This document shows, piece by piece, positions 12,400 through 24,033 of a DNA stretch of 64,000 bases. Position 1 is the first letter of the stretch. Every line of letters starts with the position of its first letter. The DNA comes from Bryum argenteum (lineage: Eukaryota > Streptophyta > Bryopsida > Bryales > Bryaceae), in assembly GCA_037043015.1 (NCBI GenBank), contig CM073321.1, positions 24,379,510 through 24,443,509 of the forward strand, given 5' to 3'. Under the pieces are notes generated by a model that had not been told where the DNA came from, did not search any database, and saw nothing but the letters and a program-made list of their open reading frames with translations. Made by a program: the position numbers and the translations under genes.

Positions 12400-12814
12400 G
12401 TACGCCGCCGCTGTGGTTGTCGCCCGACCCGTTCGTGGCTACCGACCCGCCCATTTGCCTTCCCGGTTGAGGTATACCCGGTTGAGGCAGCCCTTTCCCG
12501 GGTAGGAGTCAACCCGCGAAGAGCCGCTACGCGTTATCCGGGTCCGCAGCGGGCCGACTGGATACGACTAGGCAGGATCCTGGCTCGAGAACAGGAGATA
12601 CAAAGCAAAAGAAAATTCAAAAAGGTAGTGCTACCCTACCCCGTCCACTAAGCCTAAGAATGCTCCCAGGCAAGGGGTTCTGGCCGAGCTAACCTTACCC
12701 GGTCATTACCCGGGTAGGCCAGGATATGGGCGTTTATTTCTCCTAATTAGCTATGACTAACCGCTATCCGGACTTACGTGGGGCAAAAACGAAAAAATGA
12801 GGTTTGACACCTGC

Positions 12815-13430
12815 TAGTCCGGCCTGATTGGATTAGTTGTGAGGACGTAATGTATGGCTAATTGTGTGTGTGTGTGTGAGTAGAGTTTAGAGGTGGAAGT
12901 TTTCGCCACGGTAAATATAAGGGAAAGAGTCTTTGTGCATCCCCTCTTGCAAATGGATACTCTTGTCAAGCAAGGCTAAAAACATAAGTTTGAGTATAGA
13001 AATGATTGGAGTTAGTTGTCATAGCACTACTCTGTCTCGGTTACTTCACAGAATCCCTAGAACGATACACAAGTCACCTAAACACGGGTATTACTGTCGG
13101 ATGCCATGTATTCACTTTATCTTCCCTTACACGTTTACTGGTGTAAAACCCGTGTTCACGTGACTCGTGTATCGTTCCAGGGATTCTGTGAAGTGACCAA
13201 GACAAGTAGTGCTAAAACAACCGAACCCACAAACGTTTCTAATCCCAACTGATGTTTTAGCCTTGCAGGGCAAGGGTATCCCTTTGCAAGAGGGGATGCA
13301 CAAAGATTCTTTCCTTATGTTTACTGTGGCAGAAACTTCTACACTTAGACTCTACTCACACACACACACACTAAGGCACACATTACGTCCTCACAACTAA
13401 TCCGTCCTATCCGTCCGAACTAGCAGGTCA
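12815..13430. repeat. Centre of the giant inverted repeat
   Basis: Arms at about 12815-13094 and 13147-13430 are inverted copies, including a (GT)n tract near 12860 and its (CA)n partner near 13360. Between them lies a 52 bp loop (13095-13146) beginning TGTCGGATGCCATGTAT. A copy of this loop also lies just outside the right end of the element (16532-16584, reverse strand). Confidence 0.85.
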
Positions 13431-14120
13431 CGCAGGCCGTCCTGGGTACCCTATCACCCTTACTACAATGACAGACTCCAAGAGCTCCGAATCCGGCTAG
13501 AAGACGTCTACACGTATTCTGGTCACATACTGTGCTTGATCTGTCCTCTGAGACTACAGAGGAACCCAAGTCTGTGGCAGCTAGAGGTCGGATTGGAATC
13601 CGTCCTCACACACTATACTCCCATGCCCTCCTAGACCGTAAGTTTTTACCACAGCAGTTTCCCTCTCTCAGACACCTAGACCAGTTCAAGACACAAGGCA
13701 CTCAAGAATACGCCCAACCCAACTTCAACTCCACAGAAACAATCTAACAAAGAATCCGGATTCCTAACTCCCAACTCACAACACACAAGGTAGATCCGGC
13801 TTTCCAAGCACTCAACTGAAAAGGAGACAGGGAAATGATCACACCGAATATGCGCATAAGAAGGTTCGATTAACACTCAAGCAAGGAATGTTTAGGTGGC
13901 CAAAACTCCCACCTATAAGTACTTCTAAGTCAACGACTTAGATACCTAACTGGATTGCGGCGCCGGCCTACCAGGCCTACTCCTCAAAAAGCGGCACGCA
14001 TTCCCAAAAAGAAAACACTATACTGGCCTAGGACGGATTCCAGTCCGACCTCCTAACCCTGGCCGTCCTCTGACTGCCGGCCTCTAAGACGTCCTACCTC
14101 TTCCTTCGCGAACTAACACC

Positions 14121-15993
14121 GTGCTTCGGCCGCTTCAGTGGCGTCGCTGCGATACGTCCTGCCTTGACTCTCTTGCCCGTATCCGTTATCACGTACTCAT
14201 CCTCGCTGGAGTTGGTCTCATCCCCGCTCTTCAACTCTTCCTCTTCGGAGTGCTCGAGGGCGATGTCGTGAAGCTTCTAGGCCCCGGGAGACTTCTCGTA
14301 TTCCTCGGCCGTGAGCTTCCTCTTCGCGGTGCGAGTGTTCTTGGCCGGAGAGTCTGCTTGGGCGGGTGCGTCCGTCTCCGTCTTCACCTTCGCCTTGCCC
14401 TTCGTGTCGGTCGGACTGGAGGGCCCAGCATCCGTCCTTGTTGGATCCGGCCGCGGGGTCTTGGCCGGAGTAGAAGTGAAGGCCGGCATGACTACCTCCT
14501 TCATCTGCTCCCGGACGGCGTCGAGGAGCACTTTGACTTCCGCGTTGCTCTTCTCAACTTTCGTGGCGTACGTCTTCGCCGCCAAGAGGAACTTCTTGAA
14601 GGTCTCCGCCTTGAACACTTCCGACTCCAGGATTCCGGCCTCGAACAGGTTCGCCTTCTGCAATACATCGGCCGGAACCTCGCAGATTTCGACGAGCTTT
14701 ACGACTGCTCGTTTGCCGTGATTACGGCCCGCCTTCCGACCAGGAGCTCTCCTCCCTTCTTCTTCGACCGTCTCGCGAAGACGTCTATTCTCCAGGATCG
14801 CTTGGTCACTTGCTTCTCCATCTGCCGAAAGCGCTCCCGCGTCCGGCTTGATTCCCACTTCTTTTTGACCTCCAAAGAACGTCTTCACTCCAAATTCTTG
14901 GCATAGTTTTGCCAGCGAGTCCTTGGTAAAAGAAATACGCACTGGCTTCCGTGAAGTGGTGCCATGCTCGCCTCATGGGATCCGGGTGATTGGCGGACGG
15001 ACTGAGAGGTGGGGGAAGTCGGGGGTCGTTTGGATTCATGGGGTTCTCCCAATCGGCCGTAACTTCCTCTTCATCCACCGGCCTTGAAGGCTGTCCTCCC
15101 TCAGTCTGCGTTCCGGCCTCGGTCGGGTTCGTGGGAGGGGACGGGGACGGAAGGATGATTACCTCTGGACCCGTCCGCGGTGGGGTTGCCTCCGGAGCTG
15201 GCTCTTCTGGCGCGTCCGGTGGGACGTCCCCGTCGTCTCATCCGACCTCGTCCTCCTCCTCGTCCGAGTACACGGCCTTGCTATCCGCGCTCTCCTCCGA
15301 CTCGAACACGCCGTTGTTTTGCGACGACAGCGCGATCTCATAGTTCGACTCCTCCTCCTCCGTCAGCACCTCCTCCTTCTTGTACAGGTGGTAAAGAAAA
15401 GGAGTAATAGGGCTAGGACGGGTTTTACCTACATTCGCCGCAAGCCGGGCGACCAAGTCGCGGATGATCATCCCCCAGTCTACCTCCCGTTCGCCGCGCA
15501 AGGACCCCAGGACGGTGTTGGCCAGCCGTACGGTGATGCGGTGCGGCTTCTCTCCGTGGATGATCGGCGCCAAGAATTTGATGATGTCGCGCTCCCTCGG
15601 ATTCTTGCAATCTTCTATCGAGTAGCCGTTGTTCTTGTGCGGATCCCCGTGGAACGCCTTCTTCGCCCACTTGTGTTTCCGGCCGCACAACCCTACTCCG
15701 TTGTTTACGGTTAGGCCGTAAACAGCTCTCCAATGGTCGGCCGTCCAGGAAGCCGGCTTCCCTCTAACCGTCCCCTCGAACTGGTTTGGCGCGCCGACCT
15801 TGATCTCGCGCACCATCTCCGCGTCGCGCAAACCCTAGGGCGTGTCCAGCAGGCCGGCTAAGCCCATCCTCTCGAGGTCTTCCGTCAAGGATTTCTTCTC
15901 ATCCTCCTCGATCGGGATACACGGCGACACGAGTTTGATGGAGATCTTCAGCTCCTCCTGCTCCTGAGCGGAAGTGGACGCCGTTCCTGCCAT
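14121..15993 (-). pseudogene. Gag-like gene of the inverted-repeat element, right-arm copy
   Basis: This is the better preserved of the two arm genes. It starts at ATG 15993 (MAGTASTSAQEQEELKIS). The first part is read through one TAG at about 15835-15837, where the other copy has TGG. Then follow NQFEGTVRGKPASWTADHW, CGRKHKWAKKAFHG, HRITVRLANTVLGS, VDWGMIIRDLVARL and an acidic stretch to a TGA near 15238. The frame resumes with PSRPVDEEEVTADW and a coiled-coil segment, and the conserved KANLFEAGILESEVFK leads to a TAG at 14279-14277 (SPGA, stop, KLHD). The left copy has CAG (Gln) at that exact position (9353-9355). Both genes face the centre of the element. Function is unknown; the role as a structural Gag-like protein is inferred from position and composition. 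Confidence 0.6.
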
Positions 15994-16536
15994 CGGAAAG
16001 TAGTGGGACAAGAAATACAAGGTCGTCGGGCTGAGATCGGCCAGTGGGCCGGATCGGAGCTAAGGGACGGAAAAGGAGAAGACGGAAGGCGAGGCGCAAA
16101 ACGACAAGGAGCGCAAAAAGCGAGGAGGCAGGTGACGACAAGGGCGGACGGGTGGCCTTTTATCGAGGGGGCCAGAGTTAAGTCCGACCATCATGACATG
16201 GTCCGCCGCCATCATTGTCCTCTCCATACGGAGTCGCCTTCTAGATTTCTTGCCATTATTAATTTCTTCGCCACTCCGTCCTTCACCTACCATCATAACT
16301 CCTAATCCGTCCTCTGACAGCACGTCCTAGCCGTACGGGGACAGAGTACGGATTGGCAAATCCGTCCTACTTAACACAAACTAGATTTTAACTAATTCAT
16401 TTATTTGTAAAAACGTAATTGCCTTATAATATACGGCTTAGCAAATACATAGGTCGGATTCTAGACACTATACTTATTCTTAATGCGCATTAGAACTTAA
16501 TGGCCAAAAATCGAAAAAACGGGGTCCGACAATTAC

Positions 16537-17150
16537 ACTAATGAACGTGTAAGGGAAGACAACATTGATACATGGCATCCGACACTAGTCCTCTTGGGAC
16601 GATGCCCTGAATTAAGTAGGCCATGCTATCCTGTCTTCAATCGTTGCCGCATTTAGTTTGCAAAAGTCTACACAAATTTGTAATGCATCGTTCTTTTTGA
16701 GGATGATCACCATCGTAGACAACCATGGTGCCGAGTCTACCGGGGATATGAATTTGGCACTAAGCAACTAACTCCGTTTTGACTCTGGTAGCGAAGTGAG
16801 TATTCATTCTATATGTGCGCTGCTATACCGGGTGCGCGTTTGGTATCAGGTCGATCTTATGTTCGGCTATAGTCTTGGGTATCCTTTTCAAATCTTCATG
16901 CGTCCATGGGATGATATCTTGGTATTCTTTGAAAAGAGCTATTGTAGCTTGTTTGATAGCGCTGGGTGCGTCGGCGTTAATTTCTACATTCTTCGGATCT
17001 TGTTCGGTACCAAGGTTAACCAACTCCACTTGTTCTTTAGATCCATGCGTCCATCTTCTCACCACGTGTTGACTCAAGGCCTTAGTTGTTGGAGTGTTAT
17101 CAATGGTGATTCTCTCGAAACTTCCGTGGTAAATCTTGGCGGGATATCGA
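16537..17150 (-). pseudogene. Ty3/gypsy reverse transcriptase fragment
   Basis: Minus strand. EYQDIIPWTHEDLKRIP and then IDLIPNAHPV form the segment just upstream of RT in Ty3/gypsy Pol. After a TAG at about 16846, QRTYRMNTHFATRVKTEL is followed by a one-base frame change and SPVDSAPWLSTMVIILKK, then ICVDFCKLNAATIEDR, the first RT blocks. The fragment stops where the giant inverted-repeat element begins (16531). The catalytic YxDD block, RNase H and integrase are absent. It lies in the same orientation as the gag and protease remnants at 18.3-20.8 kb and is probably the same element. Confidence 0.8.
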
Positions 17151-17159
17151 GCGTCTCGT

Positions 17160-18183
17160 CCTGAGAGACCACGCTCGCCAAGTGAATCTTTGCTAACGGG
17201 ATTAGATCTCGGTCGGCGTGGAACCCTAAAGCCTCTTGTTCTTGAGTAAGTCCTTTGTCCTATCCTATGCTAGCCTGTTTCTTATTTGTCTGACTTTCGC
17301 TCGAGTGATACAACTATGCACGGGGATTATCATGGTTTTCTCATATCTGCGGATTCTAATCTGGTTCCTTGCTTAGTCTTGAATTGCATTCACGTCTCGT
17401 GTGGCACGAAATCCATCGTGCAAGGAACTTGGGCACAAGTTGGGCCGGGAGAAGATGTGCTCAATTAGTTGCCTTCCAAGCAATAGATCAATTTCACACA
17501 TGCATAACTTATTCCAACCATGCAATCACCCAAGCACCATAACCCACACTACACCCCATATGCAAGCAACCATTTAAGGGTAATGCACTAGCAACCAAGC
17601 ATCAAATTTCAAGCAAACAATGACCAATTGCATGCGTCCAACCACCAAGCAACCACACAATTTTGAGGCAATTAGATTGTCATTTCAATATTAGGTTCCA
17701 ATTTATACTACTAGGATTCTAAAACACCGAATCGAATGAACAAAATCGCAAAGAGGTAGGAAAGAATGAAGAGAAGATCTGCCTCTTTGTTGGTTCCGCC
17801 GCTACTAGACCCTGGCCACGGAAACGGCCCGCAGTCCGTCGTCCTTAATCCAATGAGGTCGAGCCTAGTTTTTTCGAGAAGACCACTTGGAAACGCTCCT
17901 TGATCCGAAGTCTCGTTTTCTGGTTCCTCCAAAAACGTGAGCTATGTCGCCTCAAAGTTGGTCTTCAATTCGGCCACCGCAGCAGACCCACCTCTACTTG
18001 ATCGGCCGCCAACCCTCCGGATCTACACTCCTACACACACACACACATCAAAACATTTTTTCTTGCTAATCACACGGACACACTCAAAAAAAAACATCAT
18101 GCCCTCAAAATTTTAGATCTCAATCATACACACATTTCCCCAAAAAAAACATACAACACTCAAAAACCTAACTCGCTCTCTCT
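17160..18183. other. No gene recognised
   Basis: Between the RT fragment and the 18.2 kb dispersed repeat I see only AT-rich, CA-rich and short A-rich runs and no supported coding frame. Confidence 0.5.
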
Positions 18184-18500
18184 TCCCCCACCCAATTCCG
18201 CCTAGTTGGATGGAGTATAAGGTTCATCCGTTTTAGCGGATGAATCTGTATTCATCTGACAAAATTCATCCGCATGGTCTCATTAAGTTCCTTGATTATT
18301 AATTAGGACAACTTTAAGCACTCACATGTATATCTCCTAATTAATGAATAATAATGGGGTATATAACATGCCCGAGAACACGCCATAATACTTTGGCACT
18401 CATCAATATTACTAAATTAGAATAAACTGGATTAACGCCAGGGCATTTAAACAAAATTCCATCCGAGACATAGATTTCCCGGGAACCGGAAGAATTGGCC
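18184..18500 (-). repeat. Dispersed ~320 bp repeat, copy 1
   Basis: Read on the minus strand it is clearly similar to 50210-50530 on the plus strand. Both begin with CAATTCTTCCGG or ATAATTCTTCCGG, share GTTTATTCTAA..TAGTAATATT, then CCTAATTAATAATCA, and end in short inverted GGATGAA / TTCATCC motifs followed by CCATCCAA. The GGATGAA motifs could fold. It abuts the protease remnant, so it may belong to a gypsy family. Confidence 0.7.
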
Positions 18501-18549
18501 TTAATGTCCCAATTTAGGGAATTAGAATATGAATAACTTAGACTAAAGC

Positions 18550-19402
18550 TTAAAGAAAACAATTCGCACAAGCGTGAACCGTTTCGGCGGTTCACATCTC
18601 GTGACCAAGGTTGTTCTAGAATCATAGGAAAATTACTGCTATCCAGCATGTCTATGACAACAAAGGTTGCCGATGTAGAGATACCTTGGGTAGTGATGGC
18701 TACGGGCAAGGTTGTCATTCCAGACGGGCACGCCGCCCGCCCGTCCGTCCGCCTTGTTCGTCCGAATGAGTTGTGGCTCGCCCGATAGGGTCAAATGGCT
18801 GTTGACTTTTAGTTTAGGTAAAAAAACAACGACGTGGCAAGGATTTAGGTGAAATTTAAGCCACTTGGCCGCCGCGTACTGGTCGCCTGACACGCCACAC
18901 ACGCTTTTTACTGCAAATTTTGTTACTCACGAAAAATTACACACCCCCTACAATCAAGGTGGGCGGACACGCCCGTCCGTCCGGGACAACTCGTACGCCC
19001 GTTTTGCCTGCCTGATTACCTCAACACGCCCGATATGACAACCTTGGCTACGGTAGATTATATCCCTAACAGAGTTACCAGGGCGTCGTTTGCCATTCTC
19101 ACGACAAACAGGGTTGTCGTTGGTGGTGGAATTCTTAATTGTTGACGAAGGTGGTTGCTGATCACGTTGACTCCGGAGCCTACGTTGACTCCGGAGCCTC
19201 CGTCGACCGATACATTAGCCAATTGATGTTGTTCTAATTGTACATGGATGACGGCAGCATCAATGTCAATTGTGGTTGCATTGACTTTCACGGTAGCTAT
19301 GGCGGTGTTTGTCGTTTTGTGCATATTTTGCATGTATGATTGCAGTTCTGGACTGATTTTCAGTAAGTCAGCTAAGGTGATCCGTACATCGGTTTTGTCC
19401 AA
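18550..19402 (-). pseudogene. Retroviral-type aspartic protease of a Ty3/gypsy element, split by a MITE
   Basis: VSVDGGSGVNVGSGVNVISN matches the active-site region of gypsy proteases (usually DSGA...NVIS, here D-G-G-S). It is followed by LRQQLRIP and MANDALVTLLG, then a TAA at 19060-19058. After the MITE, VAITTQGISTSATFVVIDM and NFPMILEQPWSRDVN give the second half of the fold (the usual ILGRPW replaced by ILEQPW). The target-site duplication of the MITE shows the reading frame was continuous before insertion. A tandem repeat (VNVGSG) sits inside the active-site segment. Confidence 0.7.
18707..19045. mobile_element. hAT-like MITE, ~340 bp, inserted in the protease
   Basis: The ends are CAAGGTTGTCAT at 18707 and its complement ATGACAACCTT ending at 19045. 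The 8 bp GGCTACGG lies on both sides (18698-18705 and 19046-19053, with one extra G on the left). Terminal CAAGG/CCTTG and an 8 bp duplication fit the hAT superfamily. Short subterminal motifs CGCCCGCCCGTCCGTCC and CACGCCCGTCCGTCCGG are inverted relatives. No coding capacity. The ends and subterminal regions match those of the 5.4 kb element at 37897-43334. Confidence 0.85.
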
Positions 19403-19456
19403 GACATGTTGCAGGTCTAGGACTACAGGTGTTTCAAGGTCAGCTTGAATCTCCGT

Positions 19457-20760
19457 TCAGAGGTTATGCAATCTTTCCCAATGTTGCTCCGCGAAAGGTT
19501 TGCGGTGTTCTACCACGTGATTATCCATGATAGATTTGGATCTTGTGGTTACCGCAGCAGTGCTTATGGTAGCCACATTGGTCCCATGTACTTTGGTAAG
19601 CGTAATTCCCCCTCTTCGATTGCTTAAGTTTACTTCTGAGCTGTTTGTGGTTGCCTTGGTGTTTGTCGAAATACGGGTATTGGCCCAATGTTGTTTTGAA
19701 ACCGGGAATTGACCTCGTCTATAATGAAGTGATCCACATTCGTCGCTCCTGCCAGGTTGGAAAGCATCTACGTTGATTTCATCCGGAAACATGGTTGCGG
19801 CCGTGGCCCGCGTGGGTCGGGTATCTTCTGTCCTTGCTGATGCATTGGGAAACCAACAACGTCGAGCGTGTAATTTTCCACAGATTGTGCAAGGTGCGGG
19901 TGTAGAGCGGGTGGCCGCTTGAAATGTTGGAAGTGACAACAACGGCGTCTGAGTCTTATCGATGACACTGAACTCCCTGCTCATATCGTTGGCATTGGCT
20001 AGTATGTCCTGTAATGTCTTGACACCGCGGATGATAATACCCTGTTGTATCATGGTAACAGTCTCTTTTTGAACCATTTGCACAGGTAATCTTTTCGGGT
20101 CGTTGGCTGAGTTTGTCTGCTAGTTGTTTAAAACGGTCGTAAAATTTGTCAACTGGTTCGTTTCTTTCTTGCTGGATGTTTCCTAAAGCCCGTAGTATTT
20201 TGGAGCTTGTCTTTAGTTTTCGGAATTTTCGTAAAAAACTCTGCTCCATTTCTTCCCATGCTGGCAACAAGTGTTCAGCCTCAAAATCAGTGTACCAATT
20301 TATGTGCTTGCCTTGGAGCGTAGTTCCAAATATGTTTTGCAAGTCTTCAGTGCTGGTGACTCCATTGGTTTGTGCTTTAACTTTAAATCTGCGAACATGT
20401 CAATCGGGGTCCGAGAGTCATGAAAGACTGAGTAAGGTATTTTTGGTAACTTAATGAGCGTGTTACGTTCCCTGGATGCCATGGAAGCGGCCACCGTGGG
20501 ATCGATGGGGTGGCAGTAGTGATGGTCCTATGGTGACTATAGGTGGATCTGGAAAAGTTGTTGACGTTCCTACCCCCTGAAGATAGTGCAAATTTAGCAA
20601 TTCGATCTTGGCATTGGTGGCATCGTTTTTTGCTGCCAAATCTGTCATTTGTTGTTTTATCCAGTAGAGTAGTTTTCTCGTGGTATCTTGGTCATCTTGG
20701 GGTGTGGCCTCCTCGGGTTCCGTATTCTTCCCTGTTGGTTTCCATGGAGTCATGGTGTCT
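19457..20760 (-). pseudogene. Ty3/gypsy gag
   Basis: The order on the minus strand is an N-terminal part starting MTPWKPTGKN (20753), then LIKLPKIPYSVFHDSRTPID, then the gag core INWYTDFEAEHLLPAWEEME followed by FLRKFRKLKT and QQERNEPVDKFYDRFKQL (20342-20085), which matches the retrotransposon gag domain. A zinc-knuckle-like CTICGKLHARRCWFP lies at about 19890. Several frame breaks (near 20465, 20300, 20085 and 19450) mean no intact protein. The protease remnant follows directly. Confidence 0.8.
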
Positions 20761-21150
20761 CGTACGAGGTTGTTTTATTTGTTTTTGGGATGACTCAACA
20801 TTCCATCCCTAGCATGGTCGCCAAAATCTTAGCCTGAGTTAGAGCAGATGGAAATGCTTTACGAGTTCATCGAGAATAGCGGGATAGTTTCTTAGGACAG
20901 GAGGGACGGAATGAGGTTGAGGGAAGCTCGGTTCTTGAGGAGAACTTTGGCTGAATACCACAGTGTTGTTAGAGTCGGAGAGGAGAAATTCTGGCTTTCT
21001 TTCTATAGAGTCTTTGGAAGAATATGGATATCGAGGATGGTGGTCGGGCAGACTACGCTGTGCTAAGGAGGTCTCGGAGGAGGTTCAGTGCCTCGGGACA
21101 AATGAGGTTGTCGAGGTATGGTGTAGACGTCCGCAATTCCAGCTACGGTT

Positions 21151-21161
21151 ACTCTGATACC
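21151..21161 (-). other. Primer binding site for initiator Met tRNA
   Basis: ACTCTGATACC on the plus strand is GGTATCAGAGT on the minus strand, which matches the 3' end complement of plant initiator tRNA-Met used by most plant LTR retrotransposons. It lies about 400 bp 5' of the gag on the same strand, as expected. Confidence 0.7.
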
Positions 21162-21167
21162 GCGGAG

Positions 21168-21650
21168 AATGTTGTTAAGGTAAAGGAACAGAGTGGATGT
21201 CGAGGGGTTAGGATTTTGGCCATGGCCATTCAAGCAATTACGGCAATCAGACAGAGAGGAAAGAGAGAGAGCTTCAATGGGAGAGAGAGTGATTGGCTCT
21301 TGGCCTTTTCATTTATGCCACGGAATCTGAGTACATTGTAGTATCGATTGAGCTAGCCTGAAAGTTTACTTCTATGGTGACTACTATGAGTGTCTCTTCT
21401 CCTGTTTTCTACTACTTATATCCTATGTCGCACCGTGGAGGTCCTGGTAATTGGGCGGTGCCTTTATCCGAAGTGTTGTGGTGTCTTCGATCAGCAGCTA
21501 TTGCCTCTGCCTTAGTCGGCATGGTGCCCTGTTTGGTGGCTATGGCCTCATTCAAGTGTGCCGTGGTTGCCCTGTGACGTCAGCCGCATATCAAATTGTC
21601 AATTTGTCATGCATGCACTATCACCTAATCAAAGTGCTGAGGTATATCAA
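21168..21650 (-). mobile_element. Probable 5' LTR (boundaries uncertain)
   Basis: Directly upstream of the primer binding site on the minus strand, the sequence ends CCTTAACAACA, a suitable CA terminus. I cannot fix the outer TG end, because the opposite LTR is missing from the window. Confidence 0.35.
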
Positions 21651-21699
21651 GTCGTATATAAATATATAATTAGTTCATTCATTATCTATTGATTTTAGT

Positions 21700-22690
21700 T
21701 GATTTGCAAGTCCTATGTCGTCGCTGATTGGTCATTCAAATTGCACATGAGAATTCAAGTCAGTGATCTATAGCAATTTGTCTCTACACTGATGCATTTT
21801 AGCTAAGGCAATTGGTCTTTGCGTCAATGTAGGTAAGGTCTGAGAGTAATACTCAGAATAAAATTGTCAACCGGCTTGCGGCGCTAATTAGCCCTTCTCT
21901 CCGAGGACCACTCGTTTATGTGTCCAACTTCATAGCTCCATCAACTCGTCAGCCTGCTACAGTGAGCTCTACCAGTAACCTCAACATTTTTGAAGGGGAT
22001 ATTCGTTATTTTGAGATGTTGAAAAACACACACGCAAGGGGGATAAGGAAAAAATTGTTGAAGTATTTCAAAGATATGAAATTTAAATTCACATGCCAAG
22101 CAAAAAGAAAGAGTTGAAGGGTCCAATAACAAAGCAATAGGTTAAAAAATGAGATCTTACTATAAATAGAAGGAAGTAGAGATCGATTTGGTAATTTAAT
22201 ATTTCTAAAAACAGACATTGAACAAAACATAGTAAAGAATCACATAAGAACCATGTTCACATTAATTCCCATCAGAAGTCACACTTGATTCAAGTCAGAT
22301 CATAGTTGGAAGACATGGTAAAGGCTGTATTGGAATATGAAGAATACGTACAATTGTACAAGTGTACACTATATTTTGACATTGGTATATCATGAAAGAA
22401 TGAAATAAGAGAATGAATGTAGAGGCATTAACTGTTGTGCCTTTAATAATACTAAAGATAGAGTAATTAGAAGAAGGTATGTAGAATATACAAGGAATAT
22501 ACGACGAATATGCTAATCACATAAGAGCTATAAATGCACAGTCAAGAAAGGGGATAATCCTCAACTAAGCACAACTAGCTAAGTGGTGATATTTTCGATT
22601 TATTAGGTTCCATCAAAACGCGAAACACTTTATGTTGAATATATCCTGCCAATGAAGGATATCGAAACCGAGTAGGAAGACTACGAAGGA
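21700..22690. other. AT-rich, no gene recognised
   Basis: Only short frames in AT-rich DNA; nothing recognised on either strand. Confidence 0.5.
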
Positions 22691-22696
22691 GAAACA

Positions 22697-23600
22697 TTAA
22701 GGCTTTGTCTCTTTAGACTTAGAGCCATTCAGCTTGATTGAATTCTCCAACAACTTGGCTTTGGCCTTGTGCTGCTTCATAAGCGCGCGAATAAGATCAT
22801 TGCGAGGAGAGTTTGGCAAGCAGTTAGTACCCAAAGTCTGACTCCAACGGGCAAACCAGGTGTCAAAACATTCCCCATCACGCCTACGAAGGGAGTCAAT
22901 TAATTTCTTTGCCACGCCTACAAGAGAACGCGAAGGACGAGAAGATGAAGGAGCTGCCAATTCCCTATGCGGACGGGGTGTGCAAGAAGCTCGCCTTGAT
23001 GGTGGGGGACGCGATGCTAGTGGCTTTGCAAGAGGCAAGAAATCCCCCTTCGAACGAAGTTGTCGCGGGGCACCGCCGAGGGATCTTGTTGTCTTACTAC
23101 TGTTATGATTGTTGACTTGGAACACGGGTTGTGATGTTTTGGACGTCCCACCCACATTAATGGTGGAAGGAGATGCAATTGAATCTCGCAAAGGAACGTC
23201 CATAGTTTCCACACCGGAATAGAGCTGCCTCTGAGGTGTTTTTGAATTCAGAGCATCAGGCGACATGGAGCACCGCCGCGATGGTGATGTACGAAGCCGC
23301 TTCAGGGGAGACGGAGAGCAAACAAGAGTCCAAACAGGACCACAACTCGGCGGGCTGTCGACAACATTGTCATCCACACTATCTCTTGTAAAATCCATCG
23401 TTGCGGATGCTGCGTCCGTAGCCGTGAACATATCAAAATGCCTCGACGCGAGAGAGGCGGCAACACTTGCTGAGAGTGAAACAGAACATTCGGGGACGGA
23501 GGTCCGGTTAGAGACATCATCCTCATCACCGGACTCGTCAAGGGTGGAAGGCGCCTTGACGTGTAGAACAAAACCAGAAAGTCAACGCGTGGGTCAAGAA
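22697..23600 (-). CDS. Uncharacterised Ser/Arg/Pro-rich protein
   Basis: An open frame runs from about 23600 (KAPSTLDESGDEDDVSN) through an internal ATG at 23431 to TAA at 22697. It has SP-rich motifs (SPSPLKRLRTSPSRRCSMSP), a basic middle (PPPSRRASCTPRPHRELAAP) and a more conserved-looking end, LVGVAKKLIDSLRRRDGE, then CFDTWFARWSQTLG and a lysine-rich tail. It looks intrinsically disordered and nuclear. I do not recognise the family. A 5' exon upstream of 23600 is possible. It is transcribed in the same direction as the FCP1-like gene upstream. Confidence 0.4.
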
Positions 23601-24033
23601 AAGATGGATGTGGGAACATGCAAGAGTTATCGACGAAGCGGGGATAACTCAAGCAGGGAAGAACTGACATCAGGTTCACAAGCACATATCATACAAGAAC
23701 TTAAGAAGGAAACAACCAAATTCGACATAAAGAGAACAGAAGACTGAATGCATACAAGTTGATAATTCAAAAGATTATCTCCGGGTCAGGTAAAAATGAC
23801 GTCTTAACTAACAACAAATAAAGAATCATACAACAGAAACAATCATCAACATCAATCCTAAGTGAACATGCATCTACAAATGACGAATGAAAATTGAGCA
23901 CATCGCAATGCGGTACATAAAGGATGATACAATAATCGGCTTCTTTATTAAACCAAAGTGATTCATACAGTAGCAACCAATTTACATAACTATCTATTGC
24001 GTCCTCAAAAAGGTATAAAGAGCGCCCTTACCA

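Larger units (their letters stand above)
10195..12809. mobile_element. Second LTR-like insertion in the left arm, 2615 bp, same CCTGC target
   Basis: It starts TGTCGTAACGTG and ends GAGGTTTGACA, flanked by CCTGC at 10190-10194 and 12810-12814. The right arm at about 13420-13436 (reverse strand) shows the uninterrupted site GTGACCTGCTAG. The last 30 bases resemble the outer end of the host inverted-repeat element (GGGCAAAAACGAAAAAATGA versus GGCCAAAAATCGAAAAAACG), so the two may be related. It is GC-rich inside. No internal pair of LTRs was found, so it may be a solo LTR or a short non-autonomous element. Confidence 0.7.
5553..16531. mobile_element. Giant inverted-repeat (foldback) element, ~3.4 kb arms, enlarged by two insertions
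   Basis: The ends are TGTCGGACCCCGTTTTTT at 5553 and its complement AAAAAACGGGGTCCGACA ending at 16531. The similarity continues inward through both arms to a centre near 13118: terminal region, gag-like gene (7648-9541 plus; 14121-15993 minus), spacer, and the inner hairpin with GT/CA tracts (about 12860 and 13360). After removing the two insertions in the left arm the arms measure about 3385 and 3413 bp. They have diverged, so this is not an assembly mirror. The ends have the TG...CA form of LTR elements, but flanking bases (CTAGT and ATTAC) are not a target duplication. It is either a foldback transposon or two retroelements fused head to head. The right end truncates a gypsy RT. Confidence 0.75.

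Noticed and set aside
11605..12651. 348-codon open frame on the plus strand
   Set aside because: GC-rich DNA with open frames on several strands; composition is Arg/Gly/Ser/Pro-rich without motifs, and it reads through a 23 bp tandem repeat.
18707..19045. The protease insertion as an intron
   Set aside because: It has terminal inverted repeats, an 8 bp duplication and a relative elsewhere; no GT...AG borders.
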